From positions 1 through 10,298 of the forward strand of contig JAZRVI010000002.1 of NCBI GenBank assembly GCA_045599035.1: a stretch of DNA of 10,298 nucleotides. Direction: 5' to 3'. This document shows positions 1 to 6,293 of this stretch, piece by piece. Origin of the DNA: CATZDY01 sp045599035. GTDB lineage: Bacteria > Bacillota > Desulfotomaculia > Desulfotomaculales > Desulfocucumaceae. The notes below the pieces were generated by a model. That model had not been told where the DNA came from and searched no databases. It was given only the letters and a program-made list of their open reading frames with translations. The first letter of the stretch is position 1; each line of letters begins with the position of its first letter. The position numbers and the translations under genes were made by a program.

Positions 1-63
1 CCCCACCTCTATAGGTGGCGGGATGAATTGCGATAAACACGGCGTTTTCTTGACTTTTGTTAT
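1..63 (+). repeat. IS200/IS605-type left end, copy 1 (5' part cut by window edge)
   Basis: This stretch matches 9226-9288 with a single difference (G14 versus A9239). It contains a hairpin at 2-19 (CCCACCT, loop CTAT, AGGTGGCGGG side) and then CACGGCGT at 38-45. In copy 2 that octamer pairs with ACGCCGTG upstream of the hairpin; here the matching arm would lie just outside the window. Subterminal hairpins of this kind are the sites recognised by the single-strand transposase TnpA in IS200/IS605 elements (family knowledge). Similarity to copy 2 stops abruptly after base 63. Confidence 0.8.
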
Positions 64-68
64 AATTT

Positions 69-110
69 GCGGCGTAAAACCCATGTGCTTGCACGTGGGA
101 TATAAGCCGC
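69..110 (+). other. Stem-loop in the leader of the left tnpB element
   Basis: An inner stem CCCATGTG (80-87) pairs with CACGTGGG (92-99) around a CTTG tetraloop, with one T-G wobble. An outer stem GCGGC (69-73) pairs with GCCGC (106-110). It sits between the left end and a consensus promoter and is absent from the second element. Its role is unknown; it could end transcription entering the element, or be an additional transposase-recognition hairpin. Confidence 0.55.
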
Positions 111-113
111 TTG

Positions 114-142
114 TTGACAATTACATAGATTGAATATATAAT
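114..142 (+). promoter_or_regulatory. Consensus SigA-type promoter of the left tnpB element
   Basis: TTGACA (114-119) is followed after exactly 17 bp by TATAAT (137-142), a full match to the housekeeping sigma consensus. It points towards the truncated tnpB and the omega-RNA-like right end. Transcription would start near 149, immediately before or within the CAGGGA stem at 152-176. Confidence 0.75.
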
Positions 143-151
143 CTAAATATC

Positions 152-176
152 AGGGAGTTTGACTTTACTTCCCTGC
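152..176 (+). other. Hairpin near the predicted transcript start of the left element
   Basis: CAGGGA near 151-156 pairs with TCCCTG about 13 bases downstream; the stem extends by GT/AC if one T is bulged. A short CTG-TATGG-CAG repeat follows directly. Together with the upstream stem-loop it makes the 69-185 leader unusually rich in structure. There is no T-run after it, so a simple terminator is unlikely. Confidence 0.4.
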
Positions 177-208
177 TGTATGGCAGAAATTAGACGCTAA
201 TGTGATCA

Positions 209-1117
209 ATGGATTGCTTGTCTATAAAGTTTCTTTGCTCTAAGCATAAACTTGTATTCCAAAGTCTGAAAATGATGTACGATTACAAGCAACGCTTAAC
301 AATTGGAACCCTGCAGGCTTGCCTGTGGGTAAGTCAGACTACTAATTGCGTAAATGGTAATATTGCTATTATAAACAGTTGTATCAAGCTTCCCAAAGTA
401 GGATGTATCAAACTGAAACAACACAGAAGCATACCTGCCGATTATAAGCTTAAATCAGTTACCGTAAGTAAAAATTCCAGTCAAAAATACTTTGTGAGTG
501 TTTTATTTGAGTATGAAAGCCAAGTACTTCCCATAAAACCGCAAAGCTTTTTAGGGCTTGATTTTTCCATGCGGGAACTGTACAAAGACAGTAATGGAAA
601 TCAACCGGAATATCCTCGCTTTTATCGCCAAATGGAAAAGAAGCTGGCCAGAGAACAGAGAAAAATGTCCCGGATGGTTCGAGGTTCCAATAACCGGGCG
701 AAGCAACGCCTGGTAATCGCCAGGATTCATGAAAGAATTGCCAGCCAGCGAAAGGATTTTCTGCATAAGCTTTCCCGCCTGATTGTCCAGTCTTATGATT
801 GTGTGTGCATAGAGGATCTGAATATGCAGGCTATGTCGCAAGGCTTAAACTTTGGCAAATCGGCAGCAGATAATGGGTGGGGAATGTTCACCGCCTTTCT
901 CAAATACAAATTGGAGGAAATGGGCAAGCATTTGGTCAAGGCAGATAAATTTTTTGCCAGTTCCCAAATTTGCCATGTTTGCGGCTTCAAAAATCCGGAA
1001 ACTAAAAACCTGGCAATCAGAGAATGGGTTTGCCCCCAATGCAGCACTTGCCATGATCGGGATGTAAATGCTGCTGTCAATATCAAAAACGAAGGAATCC
1101 GCCTTCTGGCGGTTTAG
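209..1117 (+). pseudogene. tnpB: TnpB (IS200/IS605 OrfB family RNA-guided nuclease), N-terminally truncated
   Basis: Recognisable TnpB homology begins only near base 332 (residues SQTTNCVNGN) and runs to the stop. The first ~40 residues of the open frame do not resemble TnpB, and about 110-120 N-terminal residues found in full-length family members (typically MANKAIKYRIYP-like) are missing. What remains is well kept: a RuvC-I Asp in LGLDFSM (D118), a RuvC-II Glu in CIEDLNM (E202), a RuvC-III Asp in HDRDVNAA (D285), and a four-cysteine zinc finger (CHVC, then CPQC). Full-length TnpB binds the omega-RNA made from the element's 3' end and cuts DNA beside a target motif. Without the N-terminal wedge/recognition region this protein should not form a normal complex. 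The ATG at 209 has no clear ribosome binding site, so its translation is doubtful. A shorter start further in cannot be excluded. Confidence 0.85.
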
Positions 1118-1229
1118 CCTTATAAAATCCATCAAAACCGGGGGGAACCCGGGGCTAGCTCGTTGTTACTGTACCCAACAGGGTACTTGAGCGAGAAGCT
1201 CCCGCCTCTTCAGGCGGTGAGTATTTCAC
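1095..1229 (+). ncRNA. Right end / predicted omega-RNA (reRNA) scaffold of the left element
   Basis: A series of hairpins overlaps and follows the tnpB stop: CCGCC-TTCT-GGCGG (1099-1112); a CCGGG/CCCGG pair near 1138-1153; GTACCC-AACA-GGGTAC (1171-1186) enclosed by CTCG/CGAG (1159-1162 with 1192-1195); and a terminal CTCCCGCCT-CTTC-AGGCGGTGAG stem (1199-1221, one bulged T). In TnpB systems the omega-RNA comes from exactly this 3' region and ends in a guide copied from flanking DNA. The end is placed at TTTCAC (1224-1229) because it resembles TTTAAC just before the left end of copy 2; this boundary is inferred. The 5' boundary of the RNA is not determinable here. Confidence 0.65.
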
Positions 1230-1270
1230 AATACCTTCAAGGAAACTATTCCTATTGGGGTATTTTTTTT
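1230..1270 (+). terminator. Rho-independent terminator between the left element and yqeK
   Basis: AATACC (1230-1235) pairs with GGTATT (1259-1264), enclosing AGGAA (1240-1244) paired with TTCCT (1249-1253). A run of eight T follows at 1263-1270. It starts exactly where the insertion element appears to end, so it probably belonged to the gene upstream of the insertion site and now stops transcription coming out of the element. The interior has unpaired bases, so it may be of medium strength. Confidence 0.55.
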
Positions 1271-1277
1271 ATATAAT
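1249..1277 (+). promoter_or_regulatory. Possible promoter of yqeK-rsfS
   Basis: TATAAT at 1272-1277 is a perfect -10 box. The hexamer 17 bp upstream, TTCCTA (1249-1254), is a weak -35 and overlaps the terminator stem. Transcription would begin near 1284, giving a leader of about 55 bases that contains the palindrome at 1298-1311. No better -35 is visible. Confidence 0.4.
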
Positions 1278-1289
1278 AAAAATAAAAAA

Positions 1290-1317
1290 CGGCTAACCGG
1301 TTTGCAAACCGAGGCCG
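1290..1317 (+). promoter_or_regulatory. Palindrome in the yqeK leader
   Basis: CGGTTTGCAAACCG (1298-1311) is a perfect 14-bp palindrome, flanked by CGGC (1290-1293) that can pair with GCCG (1314-1317). It lies downstream of the predicted transcript start and upstream of the yqeK start. It could be an operator for a dimeric repressor or an RNA hairpin. No T-tract follows, so it is not an ordinary terminator. Confidence 0.45.
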
Positions 1318-1338
1318 CTAAGAAAGAGAAGATTAATT

Positions 1339-1926
1339 ATGTATAATTTAAATGAGATGATTGAGGCTTTAAAAGATCTGATCAGTCCCAAAAGATTTAG
1401 CCATAGCCTGCATGTCAGTGAGCTGGCCGAAGAATTAGCCAGAATTCATGGGGTTGATCCGGAAAAAGCCAAAATAGCCGGGCTTTTGCATGATTGTGCC
1501 AGGGATTATACTGATAAACAGCTTTTGAATGTGGCTCAGGCCAATCAAATGGTGGTTGGAGAATTGGAACAGGATATTCCGGTGCTTTTGCATGGTCAGG
1601 TTGGAGCTGTTGTTTGCCGGGATTATTTTGGGGTTTTGGATGCGGATATTCTGCGGGCTATTGCCGCTCACACCACCGGTACTCCCTTTATGGAGAAACT
1701 GGATAAGGTGGTTTTTCTGGCCGACAAATGTGCCGATGGCCGGGGTTATCCTGGGGTTGAAGAGGTTCGCAAGATTGCCTTGAAAAATTTAACCGAGGGA
1801 ATGACCATTTGTTTGCAGCACACCATGTACTATTACATTAACCGCAAACAGCCGATCCATCCCGATATGTTGACGGTTTGGAACCAGTTGTGGCACAGAA
1901 ATCGGGATTATCTGAAATATAAATAA
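1339..1926 (+). CDS. yqeK: YqeK-family HD-domain hydrolase (symmetrical Ap4A hydrolase)
   Basis: This 195-residue protein has the length and motif layout of YqeK: H22 near the N-terminus, the HD pair H51-D52 in LLHDCARD, H85 in LLHGQ, H111 in AAHTTG, and D129 in FLADK, all candidate metal ligands. YqeK enzymes split diadenosine tetraphosphate into two ADP (known for the family), removing an alarmone or toxic by-product of aminoacyl-tRNA synthetases. A weak AAGAGAAG ribosome binding site precedes the ATG. rsfS follows after 26 bp, the usual partner order. The commonly preceding gene nadD is absent; a transposon relic lies there instead. The family call is strong; activity is inferred from conserved ligands. 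Confidence 0.9.
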   Translation: MYNLNEMIEALKDLISPKRFSHSLHVSELAEELARIHGVDPEKAKIAGLLHDCARDYTDKQLLNVAQANQMVVGELEQDIPVLLHGQVGAVVCRDYFGVLDADILRAIAAHTTGTPFMEKLDKVVFLADKCADGRGYPGVEEVRKIALKNLTEGMTICLQHTMYYYINRKQPIHPDMLTVWNQLWHRNRDYLKYK

Positions 1927-1952
1927 AAACCCGCTAAGGAGGGCATCTTATA

Positions 1953-2315
1953 TTGGATCCAAAATCTTTGACTGATTTGGCCGTACAAATTCTGGAAGAC
2001 AAAAAAGCCTTTAATCTGGTAGTTCTGGATATTCAAAAAATCTCCAGTCTGGCCGATTATTTTATTATTGCCAGCGGTCGTTCCTCTATTCATGTCCAAG
2101 CCCTGGCCGAGGCCGTGGAGGATGAGCTGAAAAAACAAATTGATTTGCAGCCCCGCAAAGAGGGCTTGCGGGAAGGCCGTTGGGTTTTGCTGGATTATGG
2201 AGATTTGATTGTGCATATCTTCCAGGAAGAAGAACGGGAATTTTACCATCTGGAGCGTTTGTGGCGAGATGCTTTGCAGGTGGAAAATTTGGCAGAAAAA
2301 GTTGAGGAGAGTTAA
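1953..2315 (+). CDS. rsfS: Ribosomal silencing factor RsfS
   Basis: The 120-residue protein carries the RsfS/Iojap signature: an early LAVQILEDKKA helix, the LADYFIIASGRSS core, a helix with HVQALAEAVEDEL, then GRWVLLDYGDLIVHIF and REFYHLERLW. RsfS binds protein uL14 of the large ribosomal subunit and blocks joining of the subunits under starvation (family knowledge). The start is a TTG at 1953, supported by AAGGAGGG at 1936-1943; no ATG fits. It follows yqeK closely and is surely co-transcribed with it. Length and motifs are normal for the family. Confidence 0.93.
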   Translation: MDPKSLTDLAVQILEDKKAFNLVVLDIQKISSLADYFIIASGRSSIHVQALAEAVEDELKKQIDLQPRKEGLREGRWVLLDYGDLIVHIFQEEEREFYHLERLWRDALQVENLAEKVEES

Positions 2316-2324
2316 TTTAACGGC

Positions 2325-2353
2325 TTGAACTTTGCTGAAAAATATGCTATCTT
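2325..2353 (+). promoter_or_regulatory. Possible promoter upstream of eno
   Basis: TTGAAC (2325-2330) and TATCTT (2348-2353) are 17 bp apart in the gap between rsfS and eno. Both are imperfect matches. A separate promoter would fit the high expression expected of enolase, but read-through from yqeK-rsfS is also possible because no terminator is seen in this gap. Confidence 0.35.
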
Positions 2354-2397
2354 TGGATTAAATGACATATCCTAATTATAAAAATGGAGGTTTTTAT

Positions 2398-3681
2398 ATG
2401 ACCACAATTGCTGATGTTTACGCCAGAGAAATTTTGGACTCTCGGGGTAACCCGACAGTAGAAGTAGATGTAATCCTGGAAGACGGAACCCTGGGTCGGG
2501 CTGCTGTTCCCTCTGGAGCTTCCACCGGTGCTTATGAAGCTGTGGAACTTCGGGATCCGGACAATCCCCGCTATCTGGGCAAAGGTGTGGCTACCGCAGT
2601 CAAAAATGTTAATGACATTATTGCTCCGGAAATCACCGGTTTGGATGCCACCTGTCAGGTCGAAATTGACCAGATTTTATTGGAGCTGGATGGAACTCCC
2701 AATAAAGGCAAATTGGGTGCCAATGCCATTCTGGGCGTTTCTTTGGCTTGTGCCAAGGCTGCCGCTGAAGCTGTTGGTCTGCCCCTGTATCAATATCTGG
2801 GCGGAGTCAATGCCAAAAAGCTGCCGGTTCCCATGATGAATATTTTGAACGGCGGCAAGCACGCCGATAATAATGTAGATATTCAGGAATTTATGGTTAT
2901 GCCGGTGGGAGCCAAAAATTTTGCTGAAGCTTTGCGGATGGGAGCGGAAGTTTTCCATTCTCTGAAAAAAGTTTTGAAAGGCAAGGGCTTGAATACAGCA
3001 GTTGGGGACGAAGGCGGCTTTGCTCCGGATCTGGCCTCTAATGAAGAAGCTTTGGCTGCTATTGTTCAGGCCATTGAAGCAGCCGGTTACAAACCAGGTC
3101 AGGATGTAGGCTTGGCCTTGGATGTCGCTGCCACCGAAATTTATAAAGACGGCAAATATCATCTGGCCAGCGAAAACAAAGCTCTGACTTCTGCCGAAAT
3201 GGTAGACTTTTATTTGGATTTGTTGGATAAATACCCGGTTCTTTCTATTGAAGATGGTTTGGCAGAAGATGACTGGGACGGCTGGAAATTGTTTACCGAA
3301 AAAGCCGGCAGCCGCTTGCAAATTGTTGGGGATGACCTGTTTGTAACCAATACCGAAAGACTGGCCAAAGGAATTGCGGCTGGCACAGCCAATTCCATTT
3401 TAATTAAGGTTAATCAAATCGGAACTCTGACTGAAACCCTGGATGCCATTGAAATGGCCAAAAAAGCCGGTTATACTGCCGTGGTCAGCCACCGTTCCGG
3501 CGAAACCGAAGATGTAACCATTGCCGATCTGGTAGTGGCTACCAATGCCGGTCAAATTAAAACCGGGGCTCCTTCCCGTACCGACCGGGTTGCCAAATAC
3601 AATCAGCTTTTGAGAATTGAAGAAGAATTGGGAACTGCGGCTCTTTATGACGGCTCAAAAGCTTTGTATTGCATTAAGTAA
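2398..3681 (+). CDS. eno: Enolase (phosphopyruvate hydratase)
   Basis: Enolase converts 2-phosphoglycerate to phosphoenolpyruvate in glycolysis and gluconeogenesis. All key residues are visible: the mobile loop SGAST (39-43), H155 in GGKHADNN, the general acid E205 in GDEGGFAP, Mg2+ ligands D242, E285 and D312, the catalytic base K337 in LIKVNQIG, and H365-R366-S367 in SHRSGETED. The protein is 427 residues, close to the usual ~430. The start is the ATG at 2398 because TGGAGG (2385-2390) lies 7 bases before it and the protein then begins exactly like other enolases; an in-frame ATG at 2362 would add 12 unrelated residues. Its neighbour secG follows it in many Bacillota. In many bacteria enolase is also part of the RNA degradosome; nothing here tests that. 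Confidence 0.97.
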   Translation: MTTIADVYAREILDSRGNPTVEVDVILEDGTLGRAAVPSGASTGAYEAVELRDPDNPRYLGKGVATAVKNVNDIIAPEITGLDATCQVEIDQILLELDGTPNKGKLGANAILGVSLACAKAAAEAVGLPLYQYLGGVNAKKLPVPMMNILNGGKHADNNVDIQEFMVMPVGAKNFAEALRMGAEVFHSLKKVLKGKGLNTAVGDEGGFAPDLASNEEALAAIVQAIEAAGYKPGQDVGLALDVAATEIYKDGKYHLASENKALTSAEMVDFYLDLLDKYPVLSIEDGLAEDDWDGWKLFTEKAGSRLQIVGDDLFVTNTERLAKGIAAGTANSILIKVNQIGTLTETLDAIEMAKKAGYTAVVSHRSGETEDVTIADLVVATNAGQIKTGAPSRTDRVAKYNQLLRIEEELGTAALYDGSKALYCIK

Positions 3682-3703
3682 AAAGCACCAAAAGAGCATT
3701 ATA

Positions 3704-3745
3704 AGCATGACCAATCAAAGATTGCCTGGTTTGATTGGTCGTGCT
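3704..3745 (+). promoter_or_regulatory. 16-bp inverted repeat between eno and secG
   Basis: AGCATGACCAATCAAA (3704-3719) pairs with TTTGATTGGTCGTGCT (3730-3745) around a 10-base loop; 15 Watson-Crick pairs and one T-G wobble. No T-run follows, so it is not a standard rho-independent terminator. It overlaps the predicted secG promoter, which suggests either an operator, or an RNA hairpin that protects the eno transcript's 3' end. Confidence 0.7.
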
Positions 3746-3750
3746 ATACT
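3722..3750 (+). promoter_or_regulatory. Extended -10 promoter of secG-hppA
   Basis: TTGCCT (3722-3727), a 17-bp spacer, and TATACT (3745-3750) preceded by TG at the extended -10 position (TGCTATACT). Transcription would start about 3757, giving a very short leader before the ribosome binding site at 3761-3768. The -35 lies in the loop and the -10 at the foot of the inverted repeat. Confidence 0.5.
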
Positions 3751-3776
3751 GGAAGTATGAGGGAGGTGAACTTAAC

Positions 3777-4013
3777 TTGAGTGCCTGGCAAATCGTTTTT
3801 CTGATTTTTTATGCAATCATATCCATTGCTCTTATTGCTTCTATTTTGTTGCAATCCGGAAAAAGTGCCGGACTTTCCGGTTCGATTGCCGGTGGTGCAG
3901 AAACCTTTTTTGGCAAGAAAAAAGGCTTGGACGAAAAATTGTCCAAAATCACCATGGTTATTGCTATTCTATTTGGAATTATGTCCATCTTAATGAGCCT
4001 TTTCCTGTTTTAA
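3777..4013 (+). CDS. secG: Preprotein translocase subunit SecG
   Basis: A 78-residue protein with the SecG layout: a first membrane helix (about residues 5-24), a cytoplasmic loop with the typical LLQSGKSAGLSGSI and GGAETFFGKKKGLDE stretches, and a second membrane helix (about 55-75). SecG joins SecY and SecE in the membrane channel that exports unfolded proteins and assists the SecA cycle. The start is the TTG at 3777, with GGGAGGTG at 3761-3768; the open frame extends upstream to 3735 but that part would overlap the promoter and the ribosome binding site. hppA follows after 37 bp. Confidence 0.93.
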   Translation: MSAWQIVFLIFYAIISIALIASILLQSGKSAGLSGSIAGGAETFFGKKKGLDEKLSKITMVIAILFGIMSILMSLFLF

Positions 4014-4050
4014 GGCTCCGATGGAACATCAAAAGGAGGATTAACTAGTC

Positions 4051-6147
4051 TTGGAAACTACTTTAGCGTGGTTTGGCGTTGGAGCCGGAATTTTGGCTCT
4101 GCTGTTTTCCCTGTTTACCATGATGCAGGTTTTAAAAGAAAGCATGGGCAACGATAAAATGAAAGCTTTGTCAATTGCGGTTCAGGAAGGGGCAATGGCC
4201 TATATGAACCGGCAATACAAAACTTTGATTCCTTTTGTAGCTGTAGTCTTTATTTTATTGTGGGTTTTGGGTTATGTAGTAGAAGTTGGCGAAGGCAGTC
4301 ACCTGCCTTTGGGCTGGCAGTCGGCTGTTTCCTTCCTGGTTGGGGCGGTTTGCTCGGCTATTGCCGGTTACATCGGCATGAACAGCACCACCAAAGCCAA
4401 TGCCCGGACTGCTGAAGCAGCTCGGAGCAGCGGATTGGGCAAAGCCTTAAAGGTCAGCTTCAGAGCCGGAGCGGTTATGGGAATGGCCGTAGCCGGTTTG
4501 GGCTTATTAGGCGTTTCTGTTTTGTACTTATTGTTCTGCAGCGATGCTTCCAGCACCGTAGTTACCATTAACAGCTTTGCTTTTGGAGCTTCCATGGTTG
4601 CTTTCTTCGCTCGTGTCGGCGGCGGGATCTATACCAAAGCAGCCGATGTAGGGGCTGACCTGGTAGGTAAGGTTGAAGCCGGTATTCCGGAAGATGACCC
4701 CCGCAACCCGGCCACTATCGCTGATAATGTTGGGGACAATGTTGGGGACACTGCCGGTATGGGGGCTGACCTCTTTGAATCCTATGGTGCTACCACCATT
4801 GCAGCTATGTTATTGGGTGCTACTGTTTTTTCCGGTTCGCTGGCCGGGGTTTTATTCCCCATGCTGGTTGGAGCAATCGGAATCGTGGCCTCGATTATTG
4901 GTACCTTTACGGTTAAAACCAATGAAGGCGGCAATCCTCAGGCTGCTTTGAATGTGGGTCTGTGGGTAACCAATATTTTAACGGCTGTAGGAGTTTTCTT
5001 CCTGGCCAAGAGTTTATTTGCTGATTTTGATGGTTTATATATTGGTATCTTTTTCGCTGTTGTAGCTGGTTTGATTGTTAATATTTTAGTTGGTAAACTG
5101 ACTGAATACTATACTTCCAGCAGCAAAAAACCGGTTAAAAATATTGCGGAAGCTTCCAAAACCGGTCCGGCCACCAATATTATTCAAGGTCTGTCTGTTG
5201 GTATGGCTTCGGTATTTATTCCCATGCTGGTCTTTGCAGCAGCTATTATTTTCTCTTTCTGGATTGTAGGTTTCTATGCTCCGGCCAGTTTGGAAGGTAC
5301 TTCCATTGCCATGTACGGTATTGCCATGGCTGCCATGGGTATGCTTTCTACTGCTGGTATTGTAGTAGCCATGGACAGCTTTGGCCCTGTAGCTGATAAT
5401 GCCGGTGGGATTGCTGAAATGGCTGAACTGCCTTCCGAAGTTCGGGAAAAAACCGACAAACTGGATTCAGTTGGTAATACTACCGCTGCTATTGCCAAAG
5501 GTTTTGCTATTGGTTCGGCAGCTTTAACTGCTATGGCTTTGTTTAATGCTTATCTGGAAAGTGCCCATATTGAAATGGTTAACTTGATGGAACCCCTGGT
5601 AATCATTGGTTTGTTTATTGGAGCGGCTGTTCCCTTCCTGATCGGTTCCAACACCATGAAGGCCGTTGGGGAAGCAGCTTTTGATATGGTTGAAGAAGTT
5701 CGGCGGCAGTTCCGGGAAATTCCCGGCATTATGGAAGGCAAAGGCAAACCGGAATATGCCAAATGTGTTGATATTGCTACTCGTTCCGCTATCAGCAAAA
5801 TGATCTTCCCTGGCGTAGTAGCCGTTTTGTTCCCGATTTTGGTTGGTTTCATTTTGGGACCTAACGCTTTGGCCGGTTTCTTAATTGGTCTGACTGCCAG
5901 CGGTGTTTTAATGGCTCTGTTCCTGGCTAATGCCGGCGGTGCCTGGGATAATGCCAAGAAATTTATTGAAAGCGGTGCTATGGGCGGCAAGGGCAGCGAT
6001 CCGCATAAAGCAGCGGTTATCGGAGATACTGTAGGCGACCCCTGCAAAGATACCTCCGGCCCGGCCATGAACCCTCTGATCAAAGTGGCTGGTACCATCT
6101 CCTTGATTTTGGGACCCATCCTGGCCAGCCTGTATGGTTTAATTTAA
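4051..6147 (+). CDS. hppA: Membrane-bound ion-translocating pyrophosphatase, K+-dependent type
   Basis: This 698-residue, largely hydrophobic protein (about 15-16 membrane helices) hydrolyses pyrophosphate and pumps H+ or Na+ across the membrane. Hallmarks: DVGADLVGKVE (D199, D203, K207), the NVGDNVGD stretch (D225, D229, D233), DLFESY with E243, and the C-terminal GDTVGDPCKDTSGP. In GNTTAAIAKG the residue after NTT is Ala (A479); K+-independent pumps carry Lys there, so this one should need K+ (family rule). Several K+-dependent pumps move Na+, and the ion cannot be settled by eye. The start is a TTG at 4051, with AAAGGAGGA at 4032-4040. It shares a short gap with secG and ends at a strong terminator. 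It lets the cell recover energy from pyrophosphate made in biosynthesis, as expected in an energy-limited anaerobe. Confidence 0.95.
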   Translation: METTLAWFGVGAGILALLFSLFTMMQVLKESMGNDKMKALSIAVQEGAMAYMNRQYKTLIPFVAVVFILLWVLGYVVEVGEGSHLPLGWQSAVSFLVGAVCSAIAGYIGMNSTTKANARTAEAARSSGLGKALKVSFRAGAVMGMAVAGLGLLGVSVLYLLFCSDASSTVVTINSFAFGASMVAFFARVGGGIYTKAADVGADLVGKVEAGIPEDDPRNPATIADNVGDNVGDTAGMGADLFESYGATTIAAMLLGATVFSGSLAGVLFPMLVGAIGIVASIIGTFTVKTNEGGNPQAALNVGLWVTNILTAVGVFFLAKSLFADFDGLYIGIFFAVVAGLIVNILVGKLTEYYTSSSKKPVKNIAEASKTGPATNIIQGLSVGMASVFIPMLVFAAAIIFSFWIVGFYAPASLEGTSIAMYGIAMAAMGMLSTAGIVVAMDSFGPVADNAGGIAEMAELPSEVREKTDKLDSVGNTTAAIAKGFAIGSAALTAMALFNAYLESAHIEMVNLMEPLVIIGLFIGAAVPFLIGSNTMKAVGEAAFDMVEEVRRQFREIPGIMEGKGKPEYAKCVDIATRSAISKMIFPGVVAVLFPILVGFILGPNALAGFLIGLTASGVLMALFLANAGGAWDNAKKFIESGAMGGKGSDPHKAAVIGDTVGDPCKDTSGPAMNPLIKVAGTISLILGPILASLYGLI

Positions 6148-6156
6148 GTTTTTTGC

Positions 6157-6185
6157 AAGCCGGGGTTTAAGAAGCCCCGGCTTTT
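6157..6185 (+). terminator. Rho-independent terminator after hppA
   Basis: AAGCCGGGG (6157-6165) pairs perfectly with CCCCGGCTT (6175-6183) around a 9-base loop, followed by a short T-run. It marks the end of the secG-hppA unit. The ~100 bases between it and the next gene show no convincing promoter; a TATA-rich stretch at 6272-6280 lacks a well-spaced -35. Confidence 0.85.
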
Positions 6186-6293
6186 CAATTCTGGCGGATA
6201 AAGGCTGTCTGCAAATGACTCAGGGAATTTCTTGGTCAAGTGCTTGCCAGCTTCCCCAAGGAGAAAACTTCTATATAAAAAGGAGCGGAAATT

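Noticed and set aside
2677..3321. Long minus-strand open frame (214 codons) inside eno
   Set aside because: It lies antisense to a perfect enolase, shows no known motif, and has no ribosome binding site; it is a by-product of eno codon use.
5550..6119. Minus-strand open frame of 189 codons inside hppA
   Set aside because: Antisense shadow of the conserved pyrophosphatase with proline/isoleucine-rich low-complexity composition and no recognisable domain.
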